Below, piece by piece: positions 1 through 13,740 of a stretch of DNA of 64,000 nucleotides. The notes under the pieces are model-generated. The model was not told the origin of the DNA. It made no database searches and worked only from the letters and a program-made list of their open reading frames with translations. The stretch comes from Allantophomopsis cytisporea. Its lineage: Eukaryota > Ascomycota > Leotiomycetes > Phacidiales > Phacidiaceae. Positions within the stretch are counted from its first letter, which is position 1, and each line of letters starts with the position of its first letter. Location of the stretch: assembly GCA_024752435.1 (NCBI GenBank), contig CP103036.1:496001-560000 (forward strand), read 5' to 3'. Position numbers and translations under genes: made by a program.

Positions 1-2688
1 AAATCCAAGCATAACCAAGAAGTCCAAGAAGTCCAAGAAGTCCAAGAGTTACCAAGAAACGGTAGTGATAGTGTGTGTGGTGAGTGTATCATGACAAAGT
101 GTATGTATGATTGGATGCGAAAACATGATGAAAATGATGGGAGACTCACGCATTTCACTTATCTCTCTTCCCTCTTGTTTTCTCTCCCGGTAGATGTTGT
201 TGGTCTTACTTCCCCGCGATCTTGGTTAAACGGCAATCCACACAACTGAACTTTTTTTTCTCTTGGGAAAGTCTTGGATTCGGCTTCAGTTGACTTGTTC
301 TATGCTGAGTTTTTGCGTGCGTACAGGTAACCTGGATGATGATGTGGCTGCTGGGAATTGATTGGGTAGAACTGATGAGGAACAAACAACTGACAACAAA
401 CGGATATAGTAAGGTGGAAATAGTGTCGCAGACAACGTGTCTAGAGAAAGCAGACGTGTGGGATTTATTGATGACAATTGTCGAGGGTGTTTTGTGTAGG
501 AAGTGCGTGAGAGAAGAAAGAGGAAGAGGAAGAAGAAGGGGAAGCATGGAAGGGAAGAGAAATAGACTACATCCAACAATTTTCTTTTTTTGACCAGTTT
601 CTCCGACACGAACATCAACTGCACATCCACGTATTGTAAGTAAGGGAATCTTCTTTCCTTCCCTTCACTTTTCCTTCCGTCTAGCAAACATGTAACACTT
701 CCCACCAAGGACTCCTGTCTGTACAATGTAATATCCCCTTTGACAGCGCCGTCCACGTCGCCGGGCTGCCAGCCAAGACTCGACCATTGCCAACTCTCTC
801 TAACCTCGATGCCCACACCCGCATTTCCACAGATTCCCATCCGGCTGCACCAATCAGCATGGCCGCCAAGCCCTATGGGTAAGGGTTCTGGAGAAGGAGA
901 CATGATCCACAGCCAATCTGGACTGTGGCCCTGTGGATACTGCACTTCCAAGAGGCAAGGCGCAAGAAAGCGAGAGTCGAGCGAGAAGGAAAAGTGAAGA
1001 ATAGCTACGACGTGAATGGTTGATGTGGTGCGAGTTACTACTATTCCTGATCAGTACACACATATCTGTACTGTACATATCGAGAATCTTCATTATTATT
1101 GACATGCCATCATTACAGAGTTGCCGGCCAGATCCCGAAGTATTCTACGGAAAACTCAATCTGTATTCGATGACCACAATCACAAGCGATAATCAAACAG
1201 ACGATGAACATTCCTACATCATCCATACAACTCCCAGCCAGAAACACGATTCCCGAGTCCTGCGACTTTGTATTCTCACTCAACACAAATAATAGTTCAC
1301 AATCCAACACTCTACTCCCCATCACGCACAGGACACGCGACCAAACAATTGCCGTACTCACACACCTCCCTCGGCACCTACCGAGTACAGTTATGTACAT
1401 ACTACTGTCATTTGGTGCATCTCATCCCACTGCGCAAAGATGAGATTATCTCGTACCGCCGCGCCGATCTGATACGAACGGAGGAACGTCGCGTATGTTA
1501 GGTAAGTGAGAGGAAGATCAAGGGGATCAAAAGGATTGGTGCGCCTGCTTTGCTGAGTGGATGGGCGAAGGTGTGGCTTGGTCGCCTGAGAGGCCTCAAT
1601 TGGCCAGACGAAGGTGGAGTAGTGTCGCACCGCCACCTCTTGTCGTCATAGGGATATCTACAGTTACAGTTATAGGTACAGGCGCAGTAGAGCCTGGACG
1701 AGACTGAAGTGAAGTCCGCGATGTTAAGCCTTGACTGGGGTCCTTTATCCTTGTTTCACGGGACGGGGCCGAGGGCTTGATGACGGAGTGACTGCATATA
1801 TGAAGAAAGAGGCCATTAGTGATGGTAGTACCATACATACTAGCTACTTTCTCGAGAACATGTGATGTGATGTAAATGTTGCTGGCCACCTTGTCATGCG
1901 TATGTACTCCGCAGGTATGTACATGACACCATGTCTCATTCGTTTTTACCGGTCATGTGGCAAGCACGTGAAAAGTAAATCCCCCGTGACTTACCTATCC
2001 ATTTCTATTCATATCTGTCTCATGATTGTGACGATTTCAAACAGGAGAGGAAACCGAGGCCTGATTAGATGACAGATGCAGACGGAGCGATCCGATTTCG
2101 TTGAGCTTGCTTCTCTCCATCAGGTAAGACATTCCGTGTATATACCGTGACTAGAAATCCACATTTCACAGCCTTGCACTCCCTCAACGATCATTTTGCA
2201 ACGGTGTTGGGTGGTATTACTCTCGCCATACTAGGTACATATCCATCTTTCAGTTTTTGTGTGCCAGCAAGAAACGAGGTAGTATCGTAGTCGAGTCTAT
2301 CTATATCTGACCAAAAGAACGATTGGTTGCACAATTGTCAGGACCTAACCTTCGCACGGTGAGTGCTTAGATATGGATATTAATTTCACACTGTATATCA
2401 CACTTATATCCCAGTTTCTATTTATTCCCACCACTTTCTCTAGAGCCTAAATCAGGAAGGATATCATGAAACACAAGTTCAAGAAATAGAAAGAACAGGA
2501 ACCAAAGAGTACACAAACCAAGACCAGACATCAGGGGTTTCTAGAAGCTTCTCACAAGAAATGCCGACTTCTAAGCTATCAACCAAACACAGTTGAATTC
2601 CTTTCCCCACTGGCTTCCACATGAGCTAAATTTGGAATTCGAACAAGATCACAAACGAGAGCGATCAGCTAATCCCTCACGAAAGCTA
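1..2688. other. Gene-free leader region, 2.7 kb
   Basis: I see no supportable gene here. The first 50 bases hold about three copies of a 9-base unit (AAGTCCAAG). Several open frames exist, the largest about 220 codons on the minus strand at 286-951, but they have no recognisable motif, no coherent splice structure and low-complexity Phe/Leu/Ser runs. The stretch could be the regulatory region or untranslated leader of a gene lying left of the window. Confidence 0.5.
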
Positions 2689-4079
2689 TCAAACAGTGCC
2701 AGCAAAGTACTCGATATTCTCCCTGACAGCCTCGGAAAGCCCCTCAGTAGTATAGATATACCACATAGTCTCATACCACGCCAATGGATGGGGGACGGGA
2801 AGCTCAATGACGTCGCCTTTCTTGACGTGTCCGGATAGTAATACGGTAGCAAGGATGGGCAGGTATTGGAGAGCGTAGTCGATATCTGCCATGATACATT
2901 CATGTCAACATAGCTCATGAAGCGCAACCCCTTTTGTTCCAACAGCATCATCTCCACTTAGTTGTCCTCTTTCAAGAACACCTAAGATCTTACGTCAAAG
3001 CCAGAAGGAAATAGAACTTACGAATAGGTAACAGCCGCCTCTCAAACGTCAAGTCTTGCCTCCTCCCACCCTGCACAGGCGGCGAATCACTACGCGATCG
3101 TTGAGTCCGCATCTGCGCCTTGACTGGCGCCGTATCTCGCTCAGAACCAGGCGTCTCTGTGTTCTCCTGACTCCCCTTACCATCCGGCGTCGTCGTATGC
3201 TCCATCTCATAGGAGATACTACTATTACGACGGTCCCTGCTATCACGACGAAGGGGTACCTTCACACGCATGGCCTCGACGTCGAAGCCGCGCTGGATGA
3301 CGAAAGACTTCTTTTCCTTGGCGCGGGGGATGACGCGGGCGCGGATGCTCATCCATTTCGAAGGCGTGGTGGTGGCCTGGTCGGTGGGGTCTCTTGGGCG
3401 ACGGAGGGGGATGGGCGCTATGAGGGCGTCGGATGTTGCTGGGAGGTTGTGAGATGCTGGTTCTAGTTGTTTCGATGGGGAATAGAGGGAGGGGGAAAGA
3501 CTACATACCTATTAGCCTTGCGGATTTTTGTGATCGACGTCGTGTGAACTTGAGATTAGCTAGCTGGGACTCTTTGATTCCTGCGAGGAGTTGAGCACGG
3601 TCTGTTTCCATCATGCTCTTGGGGATGGATGTGATCGAGTTTTGGCGTGTGGACGGGTGGGATATGTTGGACATGTTGAAATCTCCTAGACGACTGGCAA
3701 GTCCTCCAGGAGAAATCATGTCCGAATAGCGTCGTGGTCCATCGAATTCGAAGGTGGATATTGCACTTGATCGGCGACTATCTTCGGGAAAGGACTGTAT
3801 TGAGAGTAATCTCTCACGGGTGAGGGATGTTTGTCGCTCGCGATATGGCGCTTTGGCCTCATAGATTACTGTTGCCTGTGCAGTGAGTGATGCAGATGAG
3901 AATGGCTGAGGGTTCTTGAACATCACTGCACTTTGACTCTGCTCTGCGGCGAAGTCTTGGTTTGTTGTCAATGAATGGAGATCGACGAAGACTGAGTGAG
4001 TTGATTGATCTAGATGGCTGAGCGCTTCTTGGTTCCTGGGATCTACGCGTAAGGGGGACGGTTGTCGTTCCATGGTCAT
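2689..4079 (-). CDS. Hypothetical fungal protein with BTB/POZ-like C-terminus
   Basis: Three exons on the minus strand, 4079-3509, 3462-3022 and 2885-2689, join in frame to 402 residues; introns are 46 and 136 nt with GTATGT and GTAAGT donors. I chose the ATG at 4079 because the upstream part of the open frame (to 4283) looks untranslated; the methionine at 4073 is an alternative. The N-terminal two thirds is Ser/Arg/Pro-rich and probably disordered, with an SPR-rich, basic middle (residues around 190-300). The last 65 residues form a hydrophobic, ordered module: a leucine-rich helix, then the pattern GHVKKGD-IELPVPHP-AW-YIYT and a final helix ending FAGTV. That order of strands and helices resembles a BTB/POZ core, with which I associate it by inference only. 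No function is assigned. Confidence 0.65.
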
Positions 4080-5800
4080 CTTGCTATAACAGTTGTCATC
4101 CACAGCTACAGCATGATATGATGGAATATAACGGGATGTTATATGTATAACTTTTCTCGAACCCCGACAAGCCGAAGGATAAGTTTTACATCGGGTTATG
4201 ACGGTCTCGAGTTGCGTAGGAGTTGAGGCGGTGCAGACGTCTTGAAGTTTAAAGCAGTCTTGACGATAATAGACCTTTAGCAAAACAGCATTGGGAGCCG
4301 ATGTCTACCAAATTGGAAACCCGCACTTGTGGCGGTCTATGTAGCACTCAAAATTTAGGCACAAAGGATGTGATGGGACTCATAATGTCCGAGGCGTTGT
4401 AGTGCGTCTTGCATATCTCACTTCAGACAAAGGATATGCTTTGGGTGCACAGCCTCGCTGAGTTACCACTTCCGTTATGTGAATAAGTCAACCTATAAAC
4501 GGACGGGTTCAAGGTCTGCTTGTTATTGGGACAGGAGGCCAAGCTGTAGGGAGATCGAAGATCATGATGTCAAGTATTAAGGATGACCAGATGCTGGTAT
4601 GATATGCCCAGTACCATGTGAAAGGACCCTGATCTTACGGGTCAAAAGCCAAGAGAGCAGAGGATTTTCTAGACAAGAACCATACCGCATCCTATTTGTG
4701 TACCATGCAGATGACATTCCTTGATATCTTGGACCCAAACTGTCGGGACATGGCTCGGATGGTGAAAACATGGCTTTGCGGAATCAAGTCCATTTCCGGG
4801 ATAGTCTTGGGTGTCGGAAATGCAGAGGACAAAGAAAGTGCCGTCTGACCACCTCCATGATGGCGTCGCTGCCATGGAACCGCGACACGGATGGGATGTA
4901 TAACTGAATAGCCACGATATCTTTCCGCTTGCGCACGCGCTTTCTGACGGTGACTGAACAGTCCTGAGAAACGTCTTTCTTTGTGTAACATGCGGCTCGG
5001 GCAGGTTTACATGATTTGAATAAGGTGTTTGGCATGTCACTGGAAACTGTATCAAACCCAGAAGACAACATCTGGGAGATCACGATGTCTGATGTGTAGC
5101 TAGCTCTGAGAGTCCTCTTATTTGAATGGAGACTTCTATGTTCTACCTTCTGAGATGCACAGCAAAAGAAACCCAAAATGAAATAAAATTGAGGTCTAGC
5201 ATGTCTAGCATGTCTAGTTTCTTAGTTTCTTAGTTTCTTAGTTTCTTATTTCCTTGGTGTTATTGTTTTATCTGAACAAAAAGTGTCAAGAACAAGTTTT
5301 AGCATGTGTCTCCTGCCCCTCATTCGTTTTGTTCTTCAAATTCCCATTGATACTCAATGTAATGTTGATGACCATAGGCTTTCGAGAGCTTAACATTACT
5401 AGACATTAACAAGTAGCCCGGAATATTGTTTTACGTAGGTAGCGACAACAAATCAAGCATCTATGAAGTAGCCAAGGCTCTGGACTCATTCCGAAGAAAT
5501 CCCATAAGAAGTCGTCAATAATATGCATGTTTCGATATCTAAGATTAACTTCCCCTGCTCAAGAGCGGAGATTCTTCCGAAGACAGGTCGCTAACACGAT
5601 TAGATAGAAGGCGGTGGCCCGATTAAGCAATTAGCTGTCACAACAGTTTCGAGCTCCAACAATAATATTCTACCACATCACTATTACCATCGCTTGAGTT
5701 TCTCAATTGACTGAGGCTGCTCGGATTACCAGAACAAAACTGGCTTCTTGTTAATGCTTACCTTTTAAAGCATACCAGATTGTGTGCACGCACTCACAAT
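4080..5800. other. Intergenic, no gene seen; tandem repeat at 5196-5250
   Basis: Between the divergently arranged BTB-like gene and GWT1. The small open frames on the minus strand (4577-5176) overlap one another in different frames and show no domain. At 5196-5250 there are two to three copies of AGCATGTCT followed by about four copies of an 8-base TTAGTTTC unit. The last 150-200 bases must include the GWT1 promoter. Confidence 0.5.
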
Positions 5801-7367
5801 ATGGCCAACAGTTACAAAAGCCTTAAAGAGGACTTCGTGTCCAATCTCACAGGTGGTGAGATCAGCGAGATCAACTATGTCACAGCTGTAGCTCCTGTAT
5901 GTTGATGGCACCAAATCTATAACTTGCTCTTCTCTTGCCAGGACTAACAAGATCGTACAGGCAGCAGTGTTGCTCTGGTCGGCTCTCCAATCGAGGCAGG
6001 CTTTCTTTGTTTCCTATGGCCTATTACCCTTTGCAGTCGATTTCCTGCTTAATGTCGGAGCAATCCTCCTTTCAGTTACGCTCTACTCATCGATGCCACT
6101 CCTCCTCAATGCCCTCCTCGTCACTCCAGTCCTCGGGCTATATGCTATTCCAGCTACTACATCAACACGGAAGAAATCGGCCAAGCCCCCAGCAAAGGCG
6201 TCTTCTCAGAGCAATGACGCGCTGGAACCGCTGGCCTTGAAGCCTTTCCTTACAACCTATAGAGGCTGCATGATGGTAATCACATGCCTCGCCATACTTG
6301 CCGTGGACTTCAGAATCTTTCCACGACGCTTTGCAAAAGTCGAGAGCTGGGGTACCAGTTTAATGGATCTGGGGGTTGGCTCCTTTGTATTTTCCGCAGG
6401 CGTGGTAGGCGCGCGGAGTATTCTCAAAGAACGCGCTACAGGGCAGGGCGTATCGCTGAGCAAACGCCTGTATACATCGGGGAGACATTCTGCGCCGTTA
6501 TTCGTGCTGGGCCTGATACGGCTCTACACTGTGAAGGGACTGGACTACGCCGAGCACGTTACGGAGTATGGCGTACACTGGAACTTCTTCTTCACACTCG
6601 CCTTCCTGCCGCCCTTCGTCGCTTTGTTCCATGCCGCCTTTCGTCTTGTGCCCAGCTACGCGGCGCTTGCGCTGCTTCTAGGCGCCTTCTACCAGGCCGC
6701 CCTGGAGGCGACCTATCTCAAAGCGTATATCCTAACCGCACCACGTGTCGATCTGTTCTCGAAGAACCGAGAAGGGATCTTCAGCTTCTTTGGCTACCTA
6801 GCCATCTTCCTTGCCGGCCAGGCTACAGGCATGTACGTGTTGCCTCGCTCTCTTACCCCGACTACAAACAGCGCATCTGCTGGAGCTTCGCCCGCTGGCG
6901 GCTTCGCACAGCGGAAGCGCCTCCTATTAACGCTCGGAACATGGTCTATCACCTGGATTGTCCTTTATAACCTCGCTTCTAATTACAAGTTCGGTCTCGC
7001 GATACCGGTTTCTCGACGTCTGGCAAATCTGCCGTATTTCCTATGGGTTTCGGCTTTCAACTGTGTGCAAATCACGGCTTTCTGTGCCATCGAGACACTA
7101 CTTTTCCCAGGCTTCTATAAAGCCACTGATGCAAAGACGGAGAAGGAGCAATATAAATTCGCTACCAGTCGTGTTCTAGCGGCGTACAACCGCAATGGCC
7201 TGGCAATATTCCTGGTGGCAAACCTATTGACTGGGTTGGTGAATCTTACTGTGCCTACCCTCAACGTGACGGGAATACAGGCTATGGGCATACTCCTTGG
7301 CTATGCGGCGACGATCACGGGGTTTGCTGTGTTACTTGATATATACAACATATCTATTAAGTTGTAA
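5801..7367 (+). CDS. GWT1: GPI-anchored wall transfer protein 1 (GlcN-PI inositol acyltransferase)
   Basis: GWT1 (PIG-W family) adds a fatty acyl chain to the inositol of glucosaminyl-phosphatidylinositol in the ER membrane, an early step of GPI-anchor synthesis needed for cell-wall mannoprotein attachment. Two exons, 5801-5896 and 5961-7367, give 500 residues, close to the yeast protein (about 490). The 64 nt intron has a GTATGT donor, a GACTAAC branch site and ends TACAG. The N-terminus KEDFVSNLTGGEISEIN is the family signature near residues 9-25, which requires the first exon. The rest is a many-pass membrane protein with roughly a dozen hydrophobic segments and the conserved RRFAKVESWGTSLMDLGVGSF stretch of the family. 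The start is the first ATG, with the exon-1 motif immediately after it. It looks intact. Confidence 0.95.
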
Positions 7368-9171
7368 TATGTATACATAAAGCAATATAGTCTCATATTT
7401 TTCGTGTTCGTCTGATATTGAAACACTGGGCTTGTGATCATTACGGAATAGACACCCTAAGTATGAAATCCATTGCCTTTCCTCTTCCGGCAAGATCTTT
7501 CATGGCACGATTAATAACAATATACTCCTTTCAATCACAAATATAATCCAAATGAAATACAAATAGCAGCCTCAAAGCAAAGGCCGTCCCGGCGCTGTGT
7601 GTGTCCCGCTGCAGCTGCGCGCCGGAAAGCTTATGTGTACATCCAGAGACCGACAGATATCCACAGTTGATTTATTAATGATGGTACAGTAATATCGCTC
7701 GCGCGCCGATGAAACGAGCAAGTAGTGGCTAGCTCTCCGAATGGCTTCGTCACAGAAGCGCTCTAGGGCCTTCTACGCTCTCCTTCCCGTCTGCGAGCTG
7801 CGCGGCTACGACCGTACGGCACCGAGGCTAGGCCAGGAGGTCAAGGGTAAGCCAGATGCGTATCCGTATCCGTAGACTTCAAACAGCGCGTTCCTGACTT
7901 GCCGTTCGCAGCGGGAGATTTTTTTAATTTTTTTTACGAGGTAAATAAGAGTACTTTCTACTCTATCTATGAGAACCCGCCGCTTCATCATTGGACGTTT
8001 CGGAATTCTTACGTACCATGGTACTTACCTGCGTCAGACTCGCTCGATACCACTTGGCTGAACTCTATCTTGGGACGGACTGTGTTGTGTTGGGTAGGGT
8101 GAGCTCGCTGCTGCATTGTTCATTGCTACCCTCCTCCATACCTCGCCATGTTTTCACGAGTGCCGTTGCAAATCTCATGTGTGCTCCTTACTGCGTCGTT
8201 CCTCACCCCTCGACTGCTGCGCGTGCCCCGTGAATGTGACTTTGCTGCTACCTTTTGCTGGAGTATTACAACGTTACGGACCGGTCAGCAGTGCGCCGAG
8301 TCGCAACCTGTAATAATCAGTGCGACGTACGTTGGCATCCTACGCACTTGCGCTTATTGTACATACGTCGGCGCTGGATTCTTCAAGGTGGTTCGGGTGC
8401 GTTTGAGTACGGATGTTTGACTCCTTGTTCCAGTCAGGAGGTTCAGAAATGCTCGGCGTTGATGTGGCGTGAAGACTAAGTATCCGTGCTCTTTACTTCT
8501 CTCTGACGGGCCCCAAGCCACTGAGGTATGTACCTATCTATTGACCATGACCTTGACAGTCTGCTTGGTTCCGAGATGCCAACGCAAGTACGGTCTCTGT
8601 GATGGAGCGCGAATGTTAGAGATCTTGATATGATGAGAGAGACGGAGATAGTCGACGAAATAGAGAAGGAAACGAAATCCAAAGGTTCGGTTGAACTTAG
8701 CCCCTGCACGCTTGTACCATAGGGCCACGGCCAACGTTGAAAGCGAAGATAATGATGACGACGAGAGCGCGAGAGCATGACAGCATGATCCAGAACAAGC
8801 AATGCGGCGCGCAAAGTTTGCCATCTAGAATGCCATAGAGTAGCTAGAATATTAAGAAGTCTGGCATGAAATAGCAATCAAGGCTCATCATAGCCGTTCA
8901 AGCGAAATCAATCTCCATCTCCATCTCCAAACATCGTCATGGATGGGGTGTAAGGCAAGGTCAGGTCAGGACGGCAAAAGTCGATCGCTTCAGCCTCGCA
9001 AGGAAGATCTCTATCAGTGCAGGCGTCTCATCTCCGAAATCAATGCAGGGCAGCAGCGCAGTCAGCATCTTGCATCAGGCACCGGTAGGCTAAAAGCAAC
9101 AATGTCATGGACGACGTCGTTTGAAGCGTCACAGGGCTGGATCTTACAGCCATTACCCAAGCACGTTTTTG

Positions 9172-9213
9172 CTTCTTCTTCTTCTTCTTCTTCTTCTTCT
9201 TCTTCTTCTTCTT
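9172..9213. repeat. (CTT)14 microsatellite
   Basis: Fourteen uninterrupted CTT copies, read directly. It lies in the GWT1-kinase spacer and generates spurious poly-Ser and poly-Lys/Glu frames. Confidence 0.95.
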
Positions 9214-9621
9214 TCTGTTCCCTTTCGCGCGGGGCATACTCACGGTCATCATAAATTCCCGTTTGTCGTACTCGGTGCGCTTTGGATTTGACATTTGACA
9301 TGGAACTTGGTTGCATGTCACTCACTCATGTCTTTCTTTGCCAGGACGAGGTTTGTTGTTGGATGTCTTGAAGGTGAAAGCGCATGTTTCTCACTTAGAC
9401 TTCGGTACAGGGACAGGGTGACTTTGCTTAACGGTTCGCTGTCCCACGCCTCCCCTCCAAGCTTGAACACTACATATGTAGTAGTGCGTGCTCCACAAGT
9501 TATCCAGAGATTTTCCACTATAGTACTATTGTATCAAGAGGTAATGTGAGTACACTCATAACTTTCCTCCTCTGTACATACATACTCTACTTGTACGTGT
9601 GTTCCTATCTAATTACTGATG

Positions 9622-9625
9622 CTCT

Positions 9626-9672
<47 letters not shown>

Positions 9673-9719
9673 TACTACTACTACTACTACTACTACCACT
9701 ACTACTACTACCACTACTA
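9622..9719. repeat. Compound microsatellite (TCACTC)n(CTA)n
   Basis: About eight TCACTC hexamers run directly into about fifteen CTA triplets with occasional CCA interruptions. Directly visible; no coding role. Confidence 0.9.
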
Positions 9720-9958
9720 TTTAGAATGAAAGCTGGGCCGAGCTCCAACTGCGACATGCAGCGGGGACTTCAAAGTAAATTAACAAGCGCTGTGACCGGG
9801 GGGTGCGAGTCAAGCATGTCCTTCCTGCGCAACATTGACCGATTGAGCATCAGCACGCCGGCGCGCCGCTCAAAGAAATCCCCTCCTCCTCCTCCCCCCA
9901 CCTCGCCCGCGATTGTCTGCTATGCAACTCACTTTTTGATCGTGACGGAGTGGGACAT

Positions 9959-9999
9959 TGACAGTGACAGTGACAGTGACAGTGGGTGACAGTGACAGG
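9959..9999. repeat. (TGACAG)n tandem repeat
   Basis: Six or seven copies of a TGACAG hexamer with one GGG interruption, seen directly in the spacer. Confidence 0.85.
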
Positions 10000-11858
10000 G
10001 TAAGGATCAGATACCTACCGTAGGATAGCCTTCCCTCTATTCCCCCGACTCTCCCCCCCCCATGAAAAAGAAAGAAAAAAAGGCTGGCTTTTTGGCGGCT
10101 ACAACGCTCAATGCCCGGAAATACATGCGGTGCTGGCTGCTGGACTGGGGCCTTTTGCAGGATTTCCTGGGCTGCATGGACTCTTACGCATAATCGTTAT
10201 GCCGCTGTCAGGGCTGGATCTTTGATGTTCCTTCCTCGATAATTATAGCACTTTTGTTTTTGTTTGGTTTCTGGGGCCTGGTGAGGGAACTTGCATTGGG
10301 GGAACTGCTTTCACTTTGCCCTCGCTTTGCTTTTGTTTGGTTTCCCTTTTTACCTTTGCCTTATTTCCGCTTCCTTTCCCCTGATTTCCGTTGATTTCTC
10401 CCTCTGACTGCCATTATTTCCCTCTTATATTTCTTTTTATATTTCATTTTTTTCTTCTTCTTTTGTTGTATTGTTTTGGGTAATTCTGCGTACCTCCCCT
10501 AGCGTCAAGTATCATGTGCGCTGTACGCGGATAATTTCTAATGATTGGGCATGGGATGTTCTCCTGAGCTAGCGCCGAAGCTGGACTTTTCGAGGCGCGT
10601 GGAGATACTGGAACCGCTTCAAAGTCTACTCGGGCGTACCTGAGCTGGGCCTGAAATCGTGGACGGCGGCTGGTGATAGCTGAAACTCTTTTTGACTTGG
10701 CGTTTAATCATGCACGGAGAGATTGAGTTGACATGTCCTGGATTGGTAGGATGTTCCCCCCATGAGAGAGAGAGAGAGGGACTGGGATTGGCATGAGGGT
10801 GAGTGTTGATTCAATACTAGAGGGGCGATTAATTGGATTGGATTTCCATGTATGCGCATCAGGTATATGGATGTATAGTGAGCGGACTGTACAATCGGTA
10901 GTCAATTTGCGCGCTTGAAGATGAAGGTGTGTGGTGTTTCAATGGCATGATGGTTTACCGGCTTTACTCGTTCGAATTGCCATGAAGATCTCCAGGTTGT
11001 GTGATTGACTTTCGTAAGGTTTGGAGCCTTTAGCTTGGAATTGATTGGATCATCTGTAAAATTATCATATTGACTGCGATTATCATATACATATCCGCAC
11101 AATGGGATCAATTCGATGTACTCGGATATGGTCATGGCCATACTCATACAACTCAGATAGATATGGATATGTTTGCTTCTGCTTTTATCCTTTGTATTTG
11201 TATTTGTGTTTATATCTGTATTTATATTTGTGTACCATATGTCATATGTATGTATGTATATCTGTATATAGATTGAAGAACAAGGATAACGACATGAACC
11301 TTGTCGACCCTTCTATTCTAAAGATATGGGAGTCTTGCGAGGTAATCTATGTCAATCTCTACCTCGTTACTTCATACTGTTGTATAAGATGTACTCTACC
11401 TCAACCTCAACCTCAACCTCCAACCTTCAACCTTCAAGGTCGATAGTACGGGTGCATGAATAGTCAAGTACAGGCATGATGTAAGTAAGTATGTACATAC
11501 ATGCATATGACCATAAGTGGTAGTCAAAGGGAGGGAGAGAGAGAGAGAGAAATAAGGTACAAGTACCTACATTACATAGCTCAGGTAATTGAAGCTAACT
11601 AGTCAAGCTGATCGTTGGATAGTGGGAAAGTGGCTTGGCCTTGGTGGTTTTTTTGTTTCGTAAAGGTCTGGCCCGAGGAAGTTGGTCAAGGTCTGATCTT
11701 GTAGGATAGTCAACCTCCTTCACTGAACTATCGACGACCGTTTGGTAAAGGGGGCCAAGAATCAAGACGGAGTGGAATTTGGAGGGAGGAGAAAGGGAGG
11801 GAGGAAGGATGGATGGATTCTTCAATGTGCATATGGTAAGTAAATGTAATCTTGTCTG

Positions 11859-11891
11859 GTTCTGTTCTGTTCTGTTCTGTTCTGTTCTGTT
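11859..11891. repeat. (GTTCT)n pentamer repeat
   Basis: Six copies of GTTCT in a row, in the spacer upstream of the kinase. Confidence 0.9.
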
Positions 11892-13740
11892 ACTATTTCT
11901 CTTTTCTACTCTCACATTGAATGATATACTTTCTGCCCTGACTCTCATCATCATATCTCTCTTCCCTCTCTCTATCTCTCTCTCTCTCTCGTTTCTCGCA
12001 CGTCGTCGTCTCATCTGATGTGCAAGGAAATTGGCACGATTTAGCCCTGGCAACACTAAACACAACATGGGGGTGGCTGGCCGTGCTTCTTACCTTAGCG
12101 ATATAACATGCAATTTACCGGGGACAGGATCACTACAGGTCCACTGAAGCATGACTAGTAGAGTATTGGCAATGCTACAGTACAGTACGACACGAGGTAG
12201 AGAGGTGAAGAGGAAGAGGAAGAGAAGCTTCAATGTGGTCGGTGCTGGTGTAGTGTTGATATAGTGTTGTCGTGTTGTCGTGTTATAGTGATATATATAT
12301 ATTGTTCCTTGCTATGTGCCTGGGTATATTTCATGGTACCTCACTAAGGAGCATGTAAATCGGGTATGTACACATAGTATACTATATTCTATGCCTGTTT
12401 ATTTGTTAGGTGGTTATTCCTTGAACGTACCACGATAGGACTTGCATGATACCTGATTGAGCAAAGAATGATGGTGGGAGGATAAGTATTATATTCCCTA
12501 TACATACATACATACTACCTACCTTACATCCGGGTAGTAATGAGCATGTACGGTAACTTACATCAGATAGGATAGGATCAAAGAAGAGCGATGAAAGATC
12601 TGGTATACAAAGAGATACATGGAGATGAAATGGAGATTTGGATAGTTGTACTGCGTAGAGTTGTCGGTTCATAAAGCTTACTTCAGATACATGCTTCGGA
12701 GCTTCTCAACCAACTGCCTTACCTGAGTGTCATCTAACAGACCTTTAGTCTTATATTATACCTCATTCAACTCAAGTCAAGTCAAGTCACTCACTTGCTC
12801 AGTCACTCACCAAATGACTACATGCTACATTACCTACCATCCATCATCCATCCATCATTCATCCATCCATACATGGTACATACCACACCACACTACTCCT
12901 ACAACAACAACCTATGTACCTACCTACATACCTACTGTTAAGCGCACGCACGCACCCACGCACCCACGCACACTCACTCACTCACTCACACACGTACACA
13001 CCCACTACACCCACTACACCCACCATACTCACTCACATACCCTCCCTACTACACGTTAGGCCTTCCAAAATTACCTACCTCAACGTACACAGGTAACCTA
13101 CCAATTTACTGTACAATCAACACTGTAACCATACCAGTTCCGCTTGACTTGCGCTCCCTTCAATAATTAATTACTCACTCACTCACTCACTCACTCACTC
13201 GCTCTCCTACCCATCTTCTCTCCTCCTCCTCCTCTTCTTCCTCCTCGACCTTTCATCCCTCCCTTCCGCTATCATTATTGAAAGTGTGTTGGGCATCAAC
13301 TCTTTCTTTTCTTTTCTTTCCTTCTTCTGTGTTTCTCTATTCATTCCTTTCTTTTGCCTTCCTGTGGTCGCAGGATGATAGCAAAATAAAAGTCGAAAAA
13401 GTAGACATCCTTCATTGGCGATAAAATAAAAAGAGAGAGAGAGAGAGAGGAAACACACAGGCACATTCCCTTCCCTCGCTATCACGAGCACCCAAAATCG
13501 CCCAAAACAATCACCCAAAACAACCCCAGCTGCCCTCACGCCTTTCCTCACATCATCCTCCTCCCGACTCCTCCTCATCATCCAACCAACCTCCCCCCCT
13601 CCCTCTCCACCCGTCTACCACCCCCTCCAAAAGGAAAGAAAGAAGAAAGGATCACGGGAACAACAGCAGCAACGAATCTCGTTGCCTCTGTTTCTCAACA
13701 TCCTTACGACTTCGTTTCTCCCTAGCGACGAGACAGTAAA

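Larger units (their letters stand above)
7368..13740. other. Gene-free 6.4 kb spacer rich in simple repeats
   Basis: No recognisable protein or RNA gene. Open frames here come from low-complexity DNA, for example Lys/Glu/Ser runs from the CTT tract. Microsatellites include CTT, TCACTC/CTA, GACAGT, GTTCT, CAACCT, CATC and ACTC tracts. The last 600 bases before the kinase ATG are CT-rich and probably its 5' untranslated leader. A long regulatory region or unannotated non-coding transcript is possible but not shown. Confidence 0.5.

Noticed and set aside
286..951. 221-codon minus-strand open frame
   Set aside because: Phe/Leu/Ser-rich low-complexity tail, no motif, overlaps other equal frames; probably leader or regulatory DNA.
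4577..5176. Overlapping minus frames of 64-130 codons
   Set aside because: Mutually exclusive frames over the same bases, no motif, no start context or intron that makes one preferable.
9040..9325. Frames with long Lys, Glu or Ser runs
   Set aside because: Created by the CTT microsatellite; no conserved sequence on either side.
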